From assembly GCA_021805275.1 (NCBI GenBank), contig JAJZFQ010000223.1:1-15879 (forward strand): a stretch of 15,879 nucleotides of DNA, read 5' to 3'. Below are positions 15,141 to 15,879 of this stretch, piece after piece (position 1 is the first letter of the stretch; each line of letters begins with the position of its first letter). The notes below the pieces were generated by a model. That model searched no databases. It had not been told where the DNA came from and was given only the letters and a program-made list of their open reading frames with translations. The DNA is from Pseudomonadota bacterium (GTDB lineage Bacteria; Pseudomonadota; Gammaproteobacteria; Steroidobacterales; Steroidobacteraceae). A program made the position numbers and the translations under genes.

Positions 15141-15879
15141 ATGTCGCAGTTCACCCAGGCAGCACGATGCTGCGCAACACTCCTCGGGGCGGCCACCCTG
15201 CTCGCCCTGCCGGCGGTCGCCGTCACCGCGCATGCCGAGGACGGCTACCGGCTCTGGCTGCGCTACGTGCCGGTGCACGGCGCATGGCAGAAGCGCTACC
15301 GCCGCTCGGCGAGTGAGCTGGTGCCGGGCGGCGCAGACTCACCGACGTTGCGCGCGGCGACCCAGGAGCTGGAGCGGGGGCTCACGGGACTGCTCTCGCG
15401 CCCGGTCCCGAGCGAGCCGACCGTCACTCGCAATGGCGCGATCGTGCTCGGCACACCGCACGGCGCACCGCTGCTGCGTTCGCTGCACCTCGGCCTGCGC
15501 CGAGTCGGTGCACAGGGCTACGTGATCCGTACCGTGCAAATCAATGCCCACCGCGTCACGGTGATCGCCGCCAATACCGATGTAGGCGTGCTCTACGGGG
15601 TGTTCCGCTTCCTGCGTCAGATGCAGACCCGCCAGCCGCTCGAGCCGCTCGCCATCGCCTCGCGGCCGAAGATCCGCCGGCGCGTGCTCGACTTCTGGGA
15701 CAACCTCAACGGCAGTGTCGAGCGCGGCTACGCCGGAGACTCGATCTGGAAGTGGCGCGAACTGCCCGAATACATCTCCCCGCGGTACATCGACTTCGCG
15801 CGCGCGTGCGCCTCGGTCGGCATCAACGGTGTGGTGCTGAACAACGTCAATGCCAGTCCGTGGATCCTCACGCCTCTGT
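15141..15879 (+). CDS. agu67A: GH67 alpha-glucuronidase, 3' end cut by window
   Basis: This is the first 246 codons of a secreted GH67 enzyme; the gene continues past the right edge. GH67 enzymes remove (4-O-methyl)-D-glucuronic acid from the non-reducing end of xylo-oligosaccharides. The signal peptide is residues 1-32 (cleavage AHA-ED). The N-terminal domain begins with DGYRLWLRY (34-42), contains the IVLGTP strand (101-106), and leads to NTDVGVLYGVFRFLR (145-159). The entry to the barrel, RRVLDFWDNLNGSVERGYAG (180-199), with the WDNLNGSVERGYAG core, is highly characteristic of the family. The catalytic acids lie beyond the edge and cannot be checked. ATG 15141 has a GGGGGG run just upstream. 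A sigma-70-like promoter with an overlapping operator lies in front. It shares its control region with the divergent uxuB-like gene, which handles the released uronic acid's catabolic intermediate. Confidence 0.92.
   Translation, partial: MSQFTQAARCCATLLGAATLLALPAVAVTAHAEDGYRLWLRYVPVHGAWQKRYRRSASELVPGGADSPTLRAATQELERGLTGLLSRPVPSEPTVTRNGAIVLGTPHGAPLLRSLHLGLRRVGAQGYVIRTVQINAHRVTVIAANTDVGVLYGVFRFLRQMQTRQPLEPLAIASRPKIRRRVLDFWDNLNGSVERGYAGDSIWKWRELPEYISPRYIDFARACASVGINGVVLNNVNASPWILTPL

Noticed and set aside
1..15879. Mobile elements, CRISPR arrays, tRNA or rRNA genes
   Set aside because: No transposase motifs, terminal repeats, regularly spaced repeats or RNA-gene signatures were seen on either strand.

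Overview
The window is a GC-rich bacterial carbohydrate-utilisation region that is almost entirely coding. The longest stretch without a gene is about 230 bp (12451-12680). It fits a Gram-negative proteobacterium, most likely a Xanthomonadales/Steroidobacteraceae-like gammaproteobacterium, although an alphaproteobacterium is not excluded. The reasons are a TonB-dependent receptor with no SusD partner, 'tryptophan halogenase'-type flavoproteins next to that receptor, a PA14-bearing GH31 and a short GH35 of the Cellvibrio xyloglucan type, and a GH67 alpha-glucuronidase. The taxonomic assignment is inference.

Layout from right to left on the minus strand. A TonB-dependent receptor (12450-9298) is followed by a 12-bp-stem hairpin, two tandem flavin-dependent halogenase-like proteins (9214-7706 and 7689-6136), and a small secreted protein of unknown function (6120-5467). 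After a second hairpin and an operator-like site, a tight three-gene glycosidase operon follows: GH35 beta-galactosidase (5333-3729), GH31 alpha-xylosidase with a PA14 insert (3712-806), and a GH27-type enzyme (809 to beyond the left edge, 4-bp ATGA overlap). Together GH35, GH31 and GH27 look like a side-chain-removal set for xyloglucan-type oligosaccharides. All three have N-terminal signal peptides.

A LysR-type regulator (12681-13670, plus strand) is divergent from the receptor. It overlaps, tail to tail, a fructuronate/mannitol dehydrogenase family gene (uxuB-like, 15079-13619, minus strand). Divergent from uxuB is the start of a GH67 alpha-glucuronidase (15141 to beyond the right edge). 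GH67 releases (methyl)glucuronic acid from xylan fragments, and a UxuB-type enzyme works in the glucuronate catabolic branch, so this pair belongs together metabolically.

The most informative unlisted signal is a 14-bp LacI-family-like operator, consensus about TGATAGCGCTACCA. It occurs at three control points: once upstream of the GH35-GH31-GH27 operon, twice in direct abutment upstream of the receptor, and once between uxuB and GH67. This suggests one trans-acting repressor, not encoded in this window, coordinates receptor, xyloglucan and glucuronoxylan functions. No tRNA, rRNA, CRISPR array, insertion sequence or other mobile-element signature was seen.
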